A stretch of DNA of 56,974 nt from Micavibrio sp. UBA7689 (GTDB lineage: Bacteria; Pseudomonadota; Alphaproteobacteria; Micavibrionales; Micavibrionaceae). The notes beneath the pieces were generated by a model that worked only from the letters and a program-made list of their open reading frames with translations, did not search any database and had not been told where the DNA came from. The translations under genes were made by a program, and so were the position numbers. Positions 25,670-33,583 of the stretch are shown one piece after another. Each line of letters begins with the position of its first letter. The stretch's first letter is position 1. The DNA is taken from the NCBI GenBank assembly GCA_002482805.1, contig DLGR01000021.1:1-56974 (forward strand), given 5' to 3'.

Positions 25670-25959
25670 GCGGGCGTGGCGGAATGGTATACGCAGCGGA
25701 CTTAAATTTTTGAGTGCTTTCGGGGAAATCCGAGATGTAGAACTGCCCAAATTCGGGGAAGCCTTTTAACTGGTAATCCCGAGCCAAGCCCGAAAGGGAA
25801 GGTGTAGAGACTAGACGGGTAGCACCTAAGGCGATTTGCTAGGGTGAAGGGATAGTCCAGACCACAAAATCACCTATTGGTGATAGCGGCGAAAGCCGTA
25901 GAGGTAAGAAAATCCGTAGGGCTTTGCTCGTGGGGGTTCAACTCCCCCCGCCCGCACCA
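25670..25959 (+). tRNA. tRNA-Leu(UAA) interrupted by a group I intron
   Basis: Exon 1 is 25670-25703, exon 2 is 25909-25959 including an encoded CCA. The spliced tRNA has acceptor stem GCGGGCG/CGCCCGC (7/7), anticodon stem GCGGA/TCCGT (one G-U), loop CTTAAAA with anticodon UAA, a class II variable arm and T stem GGGGG/CCCCC. Its 3' half differs clearly from the two fragments nearby, so it did not arise from them. It is the only complete tRNA in the window and could supply Leu(UAA) decoding in place of the broken gene. Confidence 0.93.
25704..25908 (+). ncRNA. Group I intron (205 nt) in tRNA-Leu(UAA)
   Basis: The intron lies between U34 and A35, the position known for cyanobacterial and plastid tRNA-Leu introns. 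P1 forms between exon ACUU and intron GAGU (25712-25715) with the typical U-G at the splice site, and the last intron base is G (25908). The core is clear: GTAATCCCGAGCCAAGCC at 25773-25790 and ACTAGACGGG at 25810-25819. GACTA can pair with TAGTC at 25853-25857 as P7. The small size and core fit subgroup IC3. No homing endonuclease frame is present. Confidence 0.9.
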
Positions 25960-26062
25960 TTATTTAATTGATCTAGAATTCGTCAGATAACGCCAAGTTG
26001 CTATTCAGCATCTGATCCCTTTTAACCTATCGGCCAATGATGTCTTCGCATACCATGTAATT

Positions 26063-26773
26063 ATGAGATCGCGTCAAATCTACAAACATTCCGAGCGCCA
26101 CTTTGTTCATCGCACAGGCTGGTTGCGTGCAGCCGTTCTGGGTGCGAATGATGGCATCATATCGGTGTCCAGCCTGATGGTGGGTATTGCTGCCGCCGAA
26201 GCATCACAAAGCCATCTGGCCATTGCCGGGATTACGGGTCTTGTCGCTGGTGCTATGTCGATGGCAGCGGGAGAATATGTTTCGGTCAGCTCGCAAGCTG
26301 ATCTTGAGAAAGCTGATCTTGCCCGTGAAGGCAAAGAGCTAATTGAAACGCCGGACGCAGAACTGGATGAACTAACCCAGATTTATGTTGATCGGGGAGT
26401 AGAAAGTTCTCTTGCGCGTGAAGTCTCCGTGCAAATGATGAAAAAAGACGCTCTGGGCGTACATGCGCGGGAAGAACTAGGTATATCCGAAATAACAACC
26501 GCGCGTCCGCTTCAGGCCGCCATTGCCTCTGCCGTAGCATTTTCCATCGGGGCAGTATTTCCGGTAGCCGCAGCCTTTATAATTCCGATGTCCTCTTTCG
26601 TCCCTGTTTCATCGGGACTTTGTATTCTTTTGCTGGGTGCCCTTGGGGCCTTTGCAGCAAAGACAGGCGGCGCGTCACCAGTGAGGCCTGCTGTGCGTGT
26701 AATGTTCTGGGGCGCTGTGGCAATGGGTTTCAGCGCGGTGATCGGCCATATTATGGGTGTTGTCGTTTCCTAA
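26063..26773 (+). CDS. VIT1/CCC1-family iron or manganese transporter
   Basis: A 236-residue inner-membrane protein of the vacuolar iron transporter family, which moves Fe(II) or Mn(II) out of the cytoplasm. Features: LGANDGIISVSSLMVG in helix 1, GAMSMAAGEYVSVSSQ in helix 2 with the membrane Met/Glu residues, a charged cytoplasmic domain (about 80-140) and three further helices. It is the only plus-strand protein gene of unit B and overlaps the DUF423 gene by 23 bp at the 3' ends. Confidence 0.88.
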   Translation: MRSRQIYKHSERHFVHRTGWLRAAVLGANDGIISVSSLMVGIAAAEASQSHLAIAGITGLVAGAMSMAAGEYVSVSSQADLEKADLAREGKELIETPDAELDELTQIYVDRGVESSLAREVSVQMMKKDALGVHAREELGISEITTARPLQAAIASAVAFSIGAVFPVAAAFIIPMSSFVPVSSGLCILLLGALGAFAAKTGGASPVRPAVRVMFWGAVAMGFSAVIGHIMGVVVS

Positions 26774-27137
26774 CAAAAACAGAAGCTGCGGCTAGAACCC
26801 ATCCGGCCATCAGCATCATACCGCCCATAGGTGTTCCAAAAGAAAGCGCTCCAAGTTCGATCCAGAGGCTTGCATAAAGGCTCCCGCTAAAAATTAAGAT
26901 ACCTGTCACAAACAATAGACACGCGAGTCGGTAAAGCCTCGCAGGCATTTCTTTCTGGCCGTATAGCCCCATACAAAAAATCAGGATGGCATAGAGTTGG
27001 TGATAACGTAGGGCTACATCGAATGTATGCGCAATCTCCGGCGTTAGTTTTCCTGACAGCAAATGGTCTCCTGCCGCGCCCATCATCACGGAAGTCAAGC
27101 CCAGCAATGCTCCTGCTATGACGACCCATCGCATCAT
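26751..27137 (-). CDS. DUF423 small membrane protein
   Basis: A 128-residue protein with four hydrophobic helices. GAAGDHLL in the first loop and RYHQLYAILIF, later GSLYAS and TPMGGMMLMAGW, are typical of the DUF423 (YgdD) family. Function unknown. It is the last gene of the minus-strand operon: its ATG overlaps the kinase stop by 4 bp. Confidence 0.8.
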   Translation of the reverse strand: MMRWVVIAGALLGLTSVMMGAAGDHLLSGKLTPEIAHTFDVALRYHQLYAILIFCMGLYGQKEMPARLYRLACLLFVTGILIFSGSLYASLWIELGALSFGTPMGGMMLMAGWVLAAASVFVRKRQHP

Positions 27138-28480
27138 GTTTTAAAATCCATTTCCACGATAAGTCCGTTCGGGCGATTGTCTTTCAAGAATATGGCTACC
27201 CCGTGTGCGTCGGCAATCCATTGCGCAATTGAAAGACCAAGTCCACTTCCTGTCTGGCCGGTTTTATCTGCGCGGACAAAACGGCTGAATACGCGTTCTT
27301 TGTCGGCATCTGTTATGCCGGGGCCGGTATCGGTGATTTGAAGCATTCCCATTTTGGACAAAGTCACTCCAATAACACCCTTCGTAGGCGTGTATTTTAC
27401 AGCATTGTCTAAGAGATTACGGATCAAAATATATAATGAGTCTGCATGCCCTTTGATATGTAGGTTTTCTGCAATTTGCAGATTCAAAGATAGGTCCTTT
27501 TCCTTTGCTTTCACCGATATTTCGGCAATAGCATCTTCCAGACATTCAGATAGGTTTACATCGGATAAGGGAATTGTTTCATTTTGCAGGCGTGCAAGCG
27601 ATAGAAGCTGCTCAAGAAGATGTGTCGAACGGTCAATCGTTGCGTTGAGATTATCAAACCCATCGCGGCACTCCGGCATGGCGCCGGCCTTTTTCATCAA
27701 AACTTGTGTTTGGGTTTTCATCGCAGCCAACGGCGTGCGCAATTCGTGGGCCGCATGGTCTGTGAATTCACGTTCTCTGCGGAAACTATCGGATATGCGT
27801 CCGAATAACCTGTTTAGTGCATGGACCAGAGGCGTTGCTTCTACAGGTACATCGATACTGCTGATAGAACTTAGATCATCGGAATCGCGTTTATCGACTG
27901 CGCGTGACAATGCCACAAGAGGTTTAAGGCTTTTGCGAACTCCGATCCAGACAATAGCCAGAAGCGAGGGGATAAGAATCCCCATGGGAATCGCAAGGCT
28001 GATCATAAGTTGCGTGATCAGTTCATAGCGGATAGCGTAGCGCTCCGATGTTTCAATGCGCAGGTTATTGTGGGCATCTATATAAACAAAAAACCGCCAA
28101 GGTTTTTCATCAATCGTTTGGTTTGAAAATCCGGATGGGGCTTCTATGGCCGGAAACTCCGCCGCTTTTACCGATTGCAGGACCAGCATATCGCCTCGCC
28201 ATATACGAAAGGCCGTTTTGTTTTCGTAATTGTGCTTGAGGTTGGGATTTTCTTCACCGAGAAAAAGATGCTCGCCGGGGGTTTCGCTGATCTCGTGCTC
28301 GGTTAATTGCAACAGAGTCTTTGCTGTATGAACCAGCTGTGAATCATAAACCTCTTCAATTTCATGCCATGAAAAAAGAAAGGCTAGGATCATGATAAGA
28401 AACGATGCAATCAGGATAGGAATACTGATCCATAAAAGCAGGCGTTTTCTGATTGAGTAATTTTGTGAGGTCATGAGCAA
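27134..28480 (-). CDS. Sensor histidine kinase
   Basis: A 448-residue inner-membrane kinase with the QseC/PmrB layout. It has a transmembrane helix near residues 13-33, a periplasmic sensor (about 35-165), a second helix, a HAMP-like linker, then the H box (DHAAHELRTPLAAM, phosphorylated His), N box (LIRNLLDNAVKYTP), G1 (ITDTGPGI) and G2 (GQTGSGLGLSIAQW). The adjacent regulator overlaps it by 10 bp. The signal is unknown; being in the operon with the ligase and oxidase genes suggests it senses or controls that pathway. Confidence 0.9.
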   Translation of the reverse strand: MLMTSQNYSIRKRLLLWISIPILIASFLIMILAFLFSWHEIEEVYDSQLVHTAKTLLQLTEHEISETPGEHLFLGEENPNLKHNYENKTAFRIWRGDMLVLQSVKAAEFPAIEAPSGFSNQTIDEKPWRFFVYIDAHNNLRIETSERYAIRYELITQLMISLAIPMGILIPSLLAIVWIGVRKSLKPLVALSRAVDKRDSDDLSSISSIDVPVEATPLVHALNRLFGRISDSFRREREFTDHAAHELRTPLAAMKTQTQVLMKKAGAMPECRDGFDNLNATIDRSTHLLEQLLSLARLQNETIPLSDVNLSECLEDAIAEISVKAKEKDLSLNLQIAENLHIKGHADSLYILIRNLLDNAVKYTPTKGVIGVTLSKMGMLQITDTGPGITDADKERVFSRFVRADKTGQTGSGLGLSIAQWIADAHGVAIFLKDNRPNGLIVEMDFKT

Positions 28481-29127
28481 ATCATATACCCGACCCCGCG
28501 TAGTGTCTTGATCAAATCTCGCCCCAGTTTACGGCGCAGGCCGGAGATATGCACTTCGATGGTGTTGCTTTCAATACCTTCTGACCCCCAATCGTAGATA
28601 CGCTCTTCTATTTTGGATTTGCTGACTGGGCGGTCAACATTGTGGATCAGCACATCGAAAATGGCGCGTTCACGCGCCGAAAGTACGATGTTTATTCCCG
28701 CTTGTTCTAGTTTTCCCGTAGCGGGCTCAAAGGCAATGTCATGAATTTTAATGATAGGTTCTACTTGTCCTGACGATCTTCGCAAGAGGGCCGAGCATCT
28801 GGCCAATAGCTCGTCAAGATCGAAGGGCTTTACAAGATAATCGTCTGCTCCCGCATTTAAACCCTCAACGCGATGATAAACCGCATCACGTGCGGTCAGA
28901 AGTAGAACGGGAATGGCATTTTTATTTTTTCGAACATTCTTCAAAAACTCCAAACCGGACTGGCCGGGCAAGTTGATATCCAGAAGTACCAAATCATATT
29001 GCGTGGTCGCTATGGCGCTTTGCGCGTCCTCCGCCGAACGCACCCAGTCCACGGCGAAGGATTCTCTGAGTCCTTCCTCCGTGGCCTTTCCGAGGTGGCG
29101 GTCATCTTCGACAAGAAGCAGGCGCAT
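28471..29127 (-). CDS. OmpR-family response regulator
   Basis: A 218-residue regulator. Receiver: acidic pair in LLVEDDRHLG, phospho-acceptor Asp in LVLLDINLPG, Thr in LLLTARD and Lys in LVKPFD. C-terminal winged helix with SNTIEVHISGLRRKLG and the wing VGYMI. It pairs with the histidine kinase that follows. Probably binds a promoter of its own operon, since no other target is nearby. Confidence 0.93.
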   Translation of the reverse strand: MRLLLVEDDRHLGKATEEGLRESFAVDWVRSAEDAQSAIATTQYDLVLLDINLPGQSGLEFLKNVRKNKNAIPVLLLTARDAVYHRVEGLNAGADDYLVKPFDLDELLARCSALLRRSSGQVEPIIKIHDIAFEPATGKLEQAGINIVLSARERAIFDVLIHNVDRPVSKSKIEERIYDWGSEGIESNTIEVHISGLRRKLGRDLIKTLRGVGYMICS

Positions 29128-29143
29128 TTATATCCGTGAACGG

Positions 29144-29863
29144 CTAATTGAATTGTTTCTTGCCATCACCTTTCAGCTTTTCTTCCGCTTTGGCAAGGGC
29201 GACCTTGATTTCCTGATGACGGCCCGCATCCGCCAACTCACGGCCCGGACGCGCAGGGGCCGCCAGCGCACGTTCAAGATAGGTTTTTGCATCTGCCGGG
29301 CGGTCATCCTGAAGAAGGAAGTCGCCGTAGAAATAGTTGGGATCAATACCGTTGGGGTTCATTTGCAAGGCCATTTTCAAATGTTCTTCGGCCTTCTTGT
29401 CATCGCCAAAGCCAACGGGCCATCCGGGGACTTGATAATACAAAGACCCTAATGATGTATGAGCAGAGCCTTCCAAGGAATTCGAGTCTATGGCATCTGC
29501 AGCTTCAAGAAGGGTTTTGGCTTTTTCAACTTTGGAAAGAGCGGACATGCCTTTGACTATCCCTGCATCGGTGGACAAGATGATGGCTTCCCATATTTTT
29601 GGTTCGGCCCGCGAAGGATTGGCTGCGGTAAATTGTGCGGCTTGCTCCTCAAGTTGATGAATGGCATCTATTTTGGCGTCCTCCGAAGGGATCTGGTATT
29701 TTATTTCCGCCCATATTTGTTGAAGCGTCGCTATCTGCTCCATAACAGGATCGGCTACAGTCGCAACTGCAGGAGCCGCCGTAGGTGTGGTTGCCACTTG
29801 GGCAAATGCAGGGATAGCCGCGCTAACTAGCAGAGCGGACAGCAGGTACAGATATTTTTTCAT
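29144..29863 (-). CDS. Exported TPR protein of the hemolysin-ligase operon
   Basis: A 239-residue protein with signal peptide (cleavage after PAFAQ). The mature part is helical, with a TPR-like segment containing VPGWPVGFGDDKKAEEH and NPNGIDPNYFYGDFL. It lies between the response regulator (17 bp) and the SDR gene, with which it overlaps by 41 bp. A periplasmic adaptor or sensor-linked role is possible; this is inferred from position only. Confidence 0.65.
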   Translation of the reverse strand: MKKYLYLLSALLVSAAIPAFAQVATTPTAAPAVATVADPVMEQIATLQQIWAEIKYQIPSEDAKIDAIHQLEEQAAQFTAANPSRAEPKIWEAIILSTDAGIVKGMSALSKVEKAKTLLEAADAIDSNSLEGSAHTSLGSLYYQVPGWPVGFGDDKKAEEHLKMALQMNPNGIDPNYFYGDFLLQDDRPADAKTYLERALAAPARPGRELADAGRHQEIKVALAKAEEKLKGDGKKQFN

Positions 29864-30602
29864 GAAAAGTCTCCTTCATAGGTTGGGTTGATTTTAAAAG
29901 TTCTTCACCGATGAGGCGGTTTTTCTTTAAACCTTGATCGATGATGGATGGGCATATGGCATTAATGAAGGCAAATATCCGTTCGGGAAATCCGAATCGT
30001 ACTTCTCTTTTTCTGGCTTCTATCGCCTTGAATATTTTTTTTGCGACAATGCGGGGATCGTCATATGTTACTTTTGTCCTTTCATTTATTTCTGCGCGCA
30101 CACCGCTATTCATTCCCGTTTTCACCGCACGCGGAACAACATAGGTCACTGCAATGTCCGTGCCGCCGAGTTCACGCCGCAGACTGTCCGAAAATCCTTT
30201 GAGTCCTGCCTTGGCCGTCACATAACCCGTTAAATGCGGCAAGGGGATAAGCGCGGTCATGGAGCCGATATTGACGATATGGCCGGATCTGCGCCGCTTC
30301 ATGCCGCGTAACACAGCTTGCGACAGACGAACCGGAACCATCATGTTGAGATCAATGATTGCTTTCAAGTTCTGGTCTTCGCAAAAATTGAAATCATTGT
30401 ATCCGGCCATGTTGATGAGGATGTCAGGAGTATTATCTTGCAAATACGCGCAGATTTTATCCGTGCTCTGAACCAGATCACCCTCTTTTTCTATGTCATA
30501 GGCGGTCACAACCGCCCCTACGCCACGCAACATTTGCACGAGTGGAGAGCCGATGCCGCCCGTTCCACCCGTGATGTAAACCGTTTTTCCTTTAAGCTGC
30601 AT
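29823..30602 (-). CDS. Short-chain dehydrogenase/reductase
   Basis: A 259-residue SDR enzyme. The NAD(P) loop TGGTGGIG is at about 11-18, the NMAGYND strand follows, and the catalytic Ser and Tyr-x3-Lys are in NIGSMTALI and GYVTAKAG. The C-terminal tail is longer than usual and runs into the next gene. It is likely to reduce or oxidise an intermediate made by the neighbouring ligase and diiron enzymes. Substrate unknown. Confidence 0.85.
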   Translation of the reverse strand: MQLKGKTVYITGGTGGIGSPLVQMLRGVGAVVTAYDIEKEGDLVQSTDKICAYLQDNTPDILINMAGYNDFNFCEDQNLKAIIDLNMMVPVRLSQAVLRGMKRRRSGHIVNIGSMTALIPLPHLTGYVTAKAGLKGFSDSLRRELGGTDIAVTYVVPRAVKTGMNSGVRAEINERTKVTYDDPRIVAKKIFKAIEARKREVRFGFPERIFAFINAICPSIIDQGLKKNRLIGEELLKSTQPMKETFHEKISVPAVRSAS

Positions 30603-31263
30603 GTTTTATAGCCTTTTCATGGGGGATTGCGCGCATAACGTTTGCGAACAAACGGAATGCATTTTGCGCTACTTCTATAATGGCTGCCTGATCGTCAGGG
30701 TCGGTTACTTTGTTCACAAGTTGCTCGAAAAATTTCAAATGTTCGATGTCGAGAGCGCCGTGGGAATAAAGATAGGTAAAAGCCGTTTGAGGCAGACCCA
30801 GTTTGGCCTTGATTGAATCCGCACCGTTATTGGCAATCTGGGTGGATGTACTTTCCAGCATGAACACCATGCCGAGAAAACCTATGGGGTTTTTGCGGGC
30901 AATGTAATCGTAGTTATAGGCTACCAGAACCTGCGTTTCCAGATTAGGCGTTGCTTTGCGTGCCTTTTCCTTATCACCGCCCGCAGCCTGAACATCGTTC
31001 AGAATCCATTCTTCATGGCCTTTTTCTTCCTCGATATATTCGGAAATCGCATCGTGCAGCCATTTCTGATCTTCGGGAATGCGTGTGCCCATCGCCATCA
31101 TGAACCGCACTGTGTGGCGGACATGGTGATAGGCCTCGGTCAGGTAGGCGATATAGGTTTCGCGGCTGATGTTGCCGCTCAGTCCGTCCATCAGTTGGGG
31201 AACGGTGTAGAGTTCGCGGCGAGCGGATTCTGTTTCCTTGTTCAAGCGTTCATATAATGTCAT
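30592..31263 (-). CDS. Haem-oxygenase-like diiron oxidase (TenA/CADD-like)
   Basis: A 223-residue helical protein of the iron-containing redox family. Candidate diiron ligands are E43 (LTEAYHHVRH), E80 and H83 (EKGHEEW), E137 (FMLESTS) and D172 with H175 (LDIEH). The pattern fits the haem-oxygenase-like diiron oxidase set rather than thiamin-type TenA, which has a Cys nucleophile. Known members oxidise acids or amines, such as UndA on medium-chain fatty acids. The role here is not known. Confidence 0.7.
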   Translation of the reverse strand: MTLYERLNKETESARRELYTVPQLMDGLSGNISRETYIAYLTEAYHHVRHTVRFMMAMGTRIPEDQKWLHDAISEYIEEEKGHEEWILNDVQAAGGDKEKARKATPNLETQVLVAYNYDYIARKNPIGFLGMVFMLESTSTQIANNGADSIKAKLGLPQTAFTYLYSHGALDIEHLKFFEQLVNKVTDPDDQAAIIEVAQNAFRLFANVMRAIPHEKAIKHAA

Positions 31264-32596
31264 GGGCGTTCTCCTTTTGATAAAGTTGAAATATAAGGGA
31301 GCGGCGCGGGCGGCCGGTTCCGGTCAATGTTCCGTCTTTTGGGGAAAAAGGCGGAGTTGGTTGAAATTCTTTAATTTGCGCATAATCGGGAAGATAGGCG
31401 TTCACGCGTGCGAGTGCGGTCGGAATGTCTGCGTGCTGTGATGTTGGAACGATATAAGCGCTTAGGTGCGGCTGCGCATCACCATACACCACCGCTTGTG
31501 CGATTTCAGGTTGCGCCAGAAGTTCTGCTTCCACCCATTCCGGCGAAACATTGCGTCCATAGGAGGTTATGAGAATATTTTTCTTCCGTCCTGTGATGTT
31601 CAAAAAACCTTCCGCGTCTATATGGCCCAAATCGCCCGTTACTATGAAAGACGGGGCTTCCTCTCCGACATATCCTAAAAATCCTGTGTTCTGAATTATG
31701 ATCTCGCCGTCTTTGATATGGCATGTAATGTGAGGCAAAATTATTCCTGCCGTGCCTATGTGATCATGTTCCGGTGAATTAAGAGAAATTACCGATGCAC
31801 ATTCCGAAAGACCGTATCCTTCGAAAACAGGAAGGCCAAGGATGCGCGCCCCCTTGATCAGATCGGGCGAAACCTTCGATCCACCCACCGCTATGTATTT
31901 AAGCGTGGGCAAGGGGCCCAACTCCACCACCTGTGCCATCAAAATCCGCAATATTTCAGGGACGAGGATGGCAGAGGTGGCTTTGGAGTCGAGCATCACA
32001 CTATGGAGGTTGGTGTAATTCTCACCGAATGATTCTAGTTGCTGTAAATGCACCGTCCCGCCTGCGATGAGCGTTGCATAGACACCGGCCACATTTTCAA
32101 GCAGGACACTTAGCGGCAAAACGCACATATGTGTACCGGCCATGTCCTTGCCCAAAACAGTAACGATGCTATGTGCAACGTTTTCCATCGCGTCCTGCGA
32201 CAGGCAAACGCCTTTCGGCGTTCCTGTTGTTCCAGATGTAAAGGTAATTTTTGCGGTGCTTTGTGGAATCTCTATAACAGAATAAGGCAGTGGAATAATG
32301 CCTTCAGGCGTTATAATGGCCTCGCATCCCGAAGATTGCAGAGCGTGTTCACGCTGCTCTTTTGTAAAGAAGGGAGGTAATGGAACAAGAGCTATACCAG
32401 AGAACAAGGCCGCAAGGTCCCATAAGACCCATTCTATGCTGTTGTTCATCATCATGGCTACGCGGCGGTAATCACCCAATTGTCGCGCACGCATGGAAAT
32501 AGCCATAGGTAAGTCGCCGTATGTAACTTGATACTGCGTTTCTTTCAACGCGATTTTATCGGCAGGATGTACTGCTATGGCGGCGAATAAATGCAT
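31250..32596 (-). CDS. AMP-dependent acyl ligase (short form)
   Basis: A 448-residue ANL-family enzyme that activates an acid as an acyl adenylate. Motifs: ITFTSGTTGTPKGV (P loop), GYGLSEC, VTGDLGHID. The C-terminal part is shortened, and the usual catalytic Lys motif G-K-x-x-R appears as TGTGRPRR, so the lysine seems to be missing. That would leave adenylation slow or shift the reaction to another step. It overlaps the diiron gene by 14 bp. Substrate unknown, perhaps a fatty acid given its partners. Confidence 0.8.
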   Translation of the reverse strand: MHLFAAIAVHPADKIALKETQYQVTYGDLPMAISMRARQLGDYRRVAMMMNNSIEWVLWDLAALFSGIALVPLPPFFTKEQREHALQSSGCEAIITPEGIIPLPYSVIEIPQSTAKITFTSGTTGTPKGVCLSQDAMENVAHSIVTVLGKDMAGTHMCVLPLSVLLENVAGVYATLIAGGTVHLQQLESFGENYTNLHSVMLDSKATSAILVPEILRILMAQVVELGPLPTLKYIAVGGSKVSPDLIKGARILGLPVFEGYGLSECASVISLNSPEHDHIGTAGIILPHITCHIKDGEIIIQNTGFLGYVGEEAPSFIVTGDLGHIDAEGFLNITGRKKNILITSYGRNVSPEWVEAELLAQPEIAQAVVYGDAQPHLSAYIVPTSQHADIPTALARVNAYLPDYAQIKEFQPTPPFSPKDGTLTGTGRPRRSLIFQLYQKENAHDII

Positions 32597-33294
32597 TAAA
32601 AAGTTTCCCGAAAATGAAGTCGCGAAAGCAGGCGTGGGCTGTTTTGCGTATAGGTTGCGCCCAAAACTTTTTGAAGGCGGTCATATCCGCGCTCGACTTG
32701 TCCCGCAAGAACATGAGGATTGGTGTTGTAATAAGTCCCCCAATTTTCATCTTTGCGCAAAAGTAAATCTGGATTGGCAGCTGCAAGGCGTGTGGGTTTC
32801 AGTCCCAGAGTGCGCAGTCGTTTTTCTATGAAGCTTGTTCCGGTGATAACGGCATGGGTTTGGCCTTTGCCGTTGAGATAGGCGGACAAAGCGGCGAATA
32901 AAAACACAGATGCGCCGCCACCCGATGAGGCCAGATTGCCGATTTCGGTGATGGAGGAGCGCGGCGTGTCCAGAATTTCTTCAACCGGATGGGAAAGGTA
33001 CTGTTCGAGAAAAAGCGGACCGCTTTCGGCATAACGAAAGCCAAGTGCCGCAAGAATATTTCCGGCGTCGTCCCTGACGCTCATGAGAATCGGGTAATGC
33101 ACGCCGATCTTCGCGCTATAGGCTTTGGCATAGGTATCGATGATAAAATCTTCCACGGCCTTGCTGTCTTTGGCAAAGGAAGGCGCAATCGAAATAACCG
33201 TTGGTCTGGCATCGAGCCTGCCCATCCACGCTCCCTCGGTCAGGGACAGGGTTCCGGTGCTATGTCCGTCTTCTTGGTAATCCAAATTGAACAT
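32596..33294 (-). CDS. Thermostable hemolysin family protein
   Basis: A 232-residue protein that matches the thermostable hemolysin (delta-VPH) family: YPILMSVRDDAGNILAALGF, SGPLFLEQYLSHPVEEIL, then EIGNLASSGGGA and WGTYYNTNPHV. The fold of this family is GNAT-like, and many members probably transfer acyl groups instead of lysing cells. First gene of the nine-gene minus-strand operon; it overlaps the ligase by one base. The promoter would lie in 33295-33464, where I see only weak candidates (CATAAT near 33390). Confidence 0.85.
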   Translation of the reverse strand: MFNLDYQEDGHSTGTLSLTEGAWMGRLDARPTVISIAPSFAKDSKAVEDFIIDTYAKAYSAKIGVHYPILMSVRDDAGNILAALGFRYAESGPLFLEQYLSHPVEEILDTPRSSITEIGNLASSGGGASVFLFAALSAYLNGKGQTHAVITGTSFIEKRLRTLGLKPTRLAAANPDLLLRKDENWGTYYNTNPHVLAGQVERGYDRLQKVLGATYTQNSPRLLSRLHFRETF

Positions 33295-33464
33295 GATGAA
33301 ACAGCCTTTGTGTTGTTCGACTGTTACATCCTGACGGGTGATTCTGAAGTGAAGCTGAAGCTTTGCTCTTTTAAATGAGGGGCCGTATTATGGCTTACAC
33401 TGCTAAGAAAATGGGCGTATCTGATGAGATTCGGAGGCCATGGGAGGCTTAAGTCCTAGCCAGC

Positions 33465-33503
33465 TTTTAAGTCCTGTGCGTCTACCAATTCCGCCATACC
33501 CGC
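33465..33503 (-). pseudogene. tRNA-Leu(UAA) 5' half, broken
   Basis: On the minus strand it reads from the 5' end (GCGGGTA acceptor strand) through the D arm (TGGCGGAATTGGTAGACG) and the anticodon stem CAGGA to the loop CTTAAAA, then stops matching any tRNA. The matching 3' half is 8 kb away at 25470. TTAAGTCCT is repeated at 33449 and 33467. The gene is not functional as it stands, though its upstream side may still carry a promoter. Confidence 0.88.
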
Positions 33504-33583
33504 CGAACTGCCGCGAAAGATAAGCATATCAAAACGGCCAAGACAAGTTGCTCCCGCGGCCTTCCTGCCTTAAATATCTGTAT

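Larger units (their letters stand above)
25526..33464. mobile_element. Unit B: island that splits tRNA-Leu, carries a replacement tRNA
   Basis: This 7.9-kb segment lies between the two separated halves of a tRNA-Leu(UAA). Its left end has the AT-rich arm and a tRNA-Leu(UAA) with a group I intron; the rest is VIT1, then a nine-gene minus-strand operon. The shared bases at both junctions are ACTTAAAA (anticodon loop), which points to site-specific recombination at that loop. No recombinase gene is seen inside. The alternative is a rearrangement after several insertions. Confidence 0.65.

Noticed and set aside
25670..25959. tmRNA or riboswitch for the structured stretch
   Set aside because: The exons fold as one class II tRNA-Leu, and the insert has the P1, P7 and core motifs of a group I intron with a terminal G.
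29823..29863. Frameshift between the SDR and TPR genes
   Set aside because: Both frames have good motifs and normal ends; the 41-bp overlap fits the style of the whole operon.
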